Shown here: positions 63,758-64,000 of the stretch, piece after piece
Numbering within the stretch: position 1 is the stretch's first letter
How the letters are laid out: each line of letters begins with the position of its first letter
Assembly: GCF_019599275.1 (NCBI RefSeq)
Contig: NZ_JAHZTD010000002.1
Coordinates: 496,001 to 560,000, forward strand
Source of the DNA: Hymenobacter sp. HSC-4F20
Lineage (GTDB): Bacteria; Bacteroidota; Bacteroidia; Cytophagales; Hymenobacteraceae
Direction of reading: 5' to 3'
Length of the DNA: 64,000 nt
Made by a program: the position numbers and the translations under genes
Notes under the pieces: generated by a model
What the model saw: the letters and a program-made list of their open reading frames with translations, nothing else
Database searches by the model: none
What the model was told of the DNA's origin: nothing

Positions 63758-64000
63758 CTACCCCTCCAGCCAGCGCCGAAACTCGGGCGTCTGGGCAGCA
63801 CTGGTCGTTAGGGTCACCTCACTGCCGCGCAGCTTCACCACCAGTCGGTTGTTAAAGTAGGGCTCCACCTTTTCTACAAACGCAATATTTACCAGTTCCG
63901 AGCGGTTCAGCCGCCCGAACCGCGTCGGGTCCAGTTGCCGCTCCAGCTCGGTCAGCGTGCCTGTCAGGGGAAAGCGGTTGCCGGCCACATCCACGGCAAA
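63758..64000 (-). CDS. LytTR-domain regulator, C-terminal part
   Basis: The gene runs off the right edge; about 80 C-terminal residues are visible. They form the LytTR DNA-binding domain: GTLTELERQLDPTRFGRLNR, SELVNIAFVEKVEPYFNNRL, VVKLRGSEVTLTTSAAQTPE. The RLNRSELVN block is the core of LytTR strands. Likely a two-component response regulator of the LytR/AgrA type, as most LytTR proteins carry a receiver domain, but the receiver part is not seen. Confidence 0.85.
   Translation of the reverse strand, partial: FAVDVAGNRFPLTGTLTELERQLDPTRFGRLNRSELVNIAFVEKVEPYFNNRLVVKLRGSEVTLTTSAAQTPEFRRWLEG

Overview
The window looks like a chromosomal segment of a pigmented, GC-rich Bacteroidota of the Hymenobacter type (Cytophagales, Hymenobacteraceae). 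This is an inference. The evidence is about 57-60 percent GC, two secreted proteins with C-terminal type IX secretion (T9SS) sorting domains, many short SPII lipoproteins, TAnnTTTG-type -7 promoter elements, a solitary HscA-like Hsp70, and family-specific genes such as DUF5777, the circularly permuted ATP-grasp / alpha-E / transglutaminase trio, and a TonB protein with two TonB_C domains. No rRNA, tRNA, transposase, integrase, phage gene or CRISPR array was recognised. The segment reads as core genome with some accessory envelope clusters.

Layout. 1-7.6 kb: bestrophin-like channel (cut by the left edge), membrane-anchored MutS-like ATPase, secreted DUF3298-like protein, RidA, double-TonB_C protein, a structured 3' region that may be an RNA, a diadenylate-cyclase-domain protein and a DUF4442 hotdog protein. 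7.6-11 kb: secreted PPC/DUF296 protein, then an ECF sigma factor / putative anti-sigma / secreted beta-helix operon. 11-21.2 kb: GH16 glucanase, ALDH7 dehydrogenase, a tandem pair of unknown paralogues, a Deg/HtrA protease, Hsp20, a predicted beta-barrel protein, M20 amidohydrolase, SPOR lipoprotein and DeoC. 21.3-27.8 kb: SecA, acyltransferase, methionine aminopeptidase, a small ORF and a lipoprotein. 28-33.8 kb: a cell-surface sugar cluster (RmlD-like reductase, GH1-like hydrolase, UDP-galactopyranose mutase, glycosyltransferase) and a GNAT acetyltransferase. 33.9-38.5 kb: aldo/keto reductase, DapF, DinB-like protein, RlmI-like methyltransferase, Ppx/GppA. 38.5-44.8 kb: zinc peptidase diverging from the ATP-grasp / alpha-E / transglutaminase operon, then an Ldh2-type dehydrogenase. 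44.9-53.6 kb: two L,D-transpeptidase-like proteins flank a T9SS alpha-amylase and a six-gene envelope operon (c-type haem lipoprotein, YceI, DUF5777, CHRD lipoprotein, HMA-like protein, exported truncated globin). 54-64 kb: HscA-like Hsp70, AnmK, a small secreted protein, DivIC/FtsB-like protein, a 1219-residue CUB/CARDB T9SS protein with exact 360-bp internal repeats, enolase, and the end of a LytTR regulator.

Functional links: peptidoglycan and envelope work recurs (DapF, AnmK, L,D-transpeptidases, DivIC, SPOR, glycan cluster), together with secretion (SecA, T9SS cargo) and polysaccharide breakdown (GH16, alpha-amylase). Convergent gene pairs are usually separated by strong intrinsic terminators, which I list. 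The most interesting items are the diadenylate cyclase with an altered RHR motif, the structured region just upstream of it, the ATP-grasp/alpha-E/transglutaminase module, and the exported globin/cytochrome/YceI operon.
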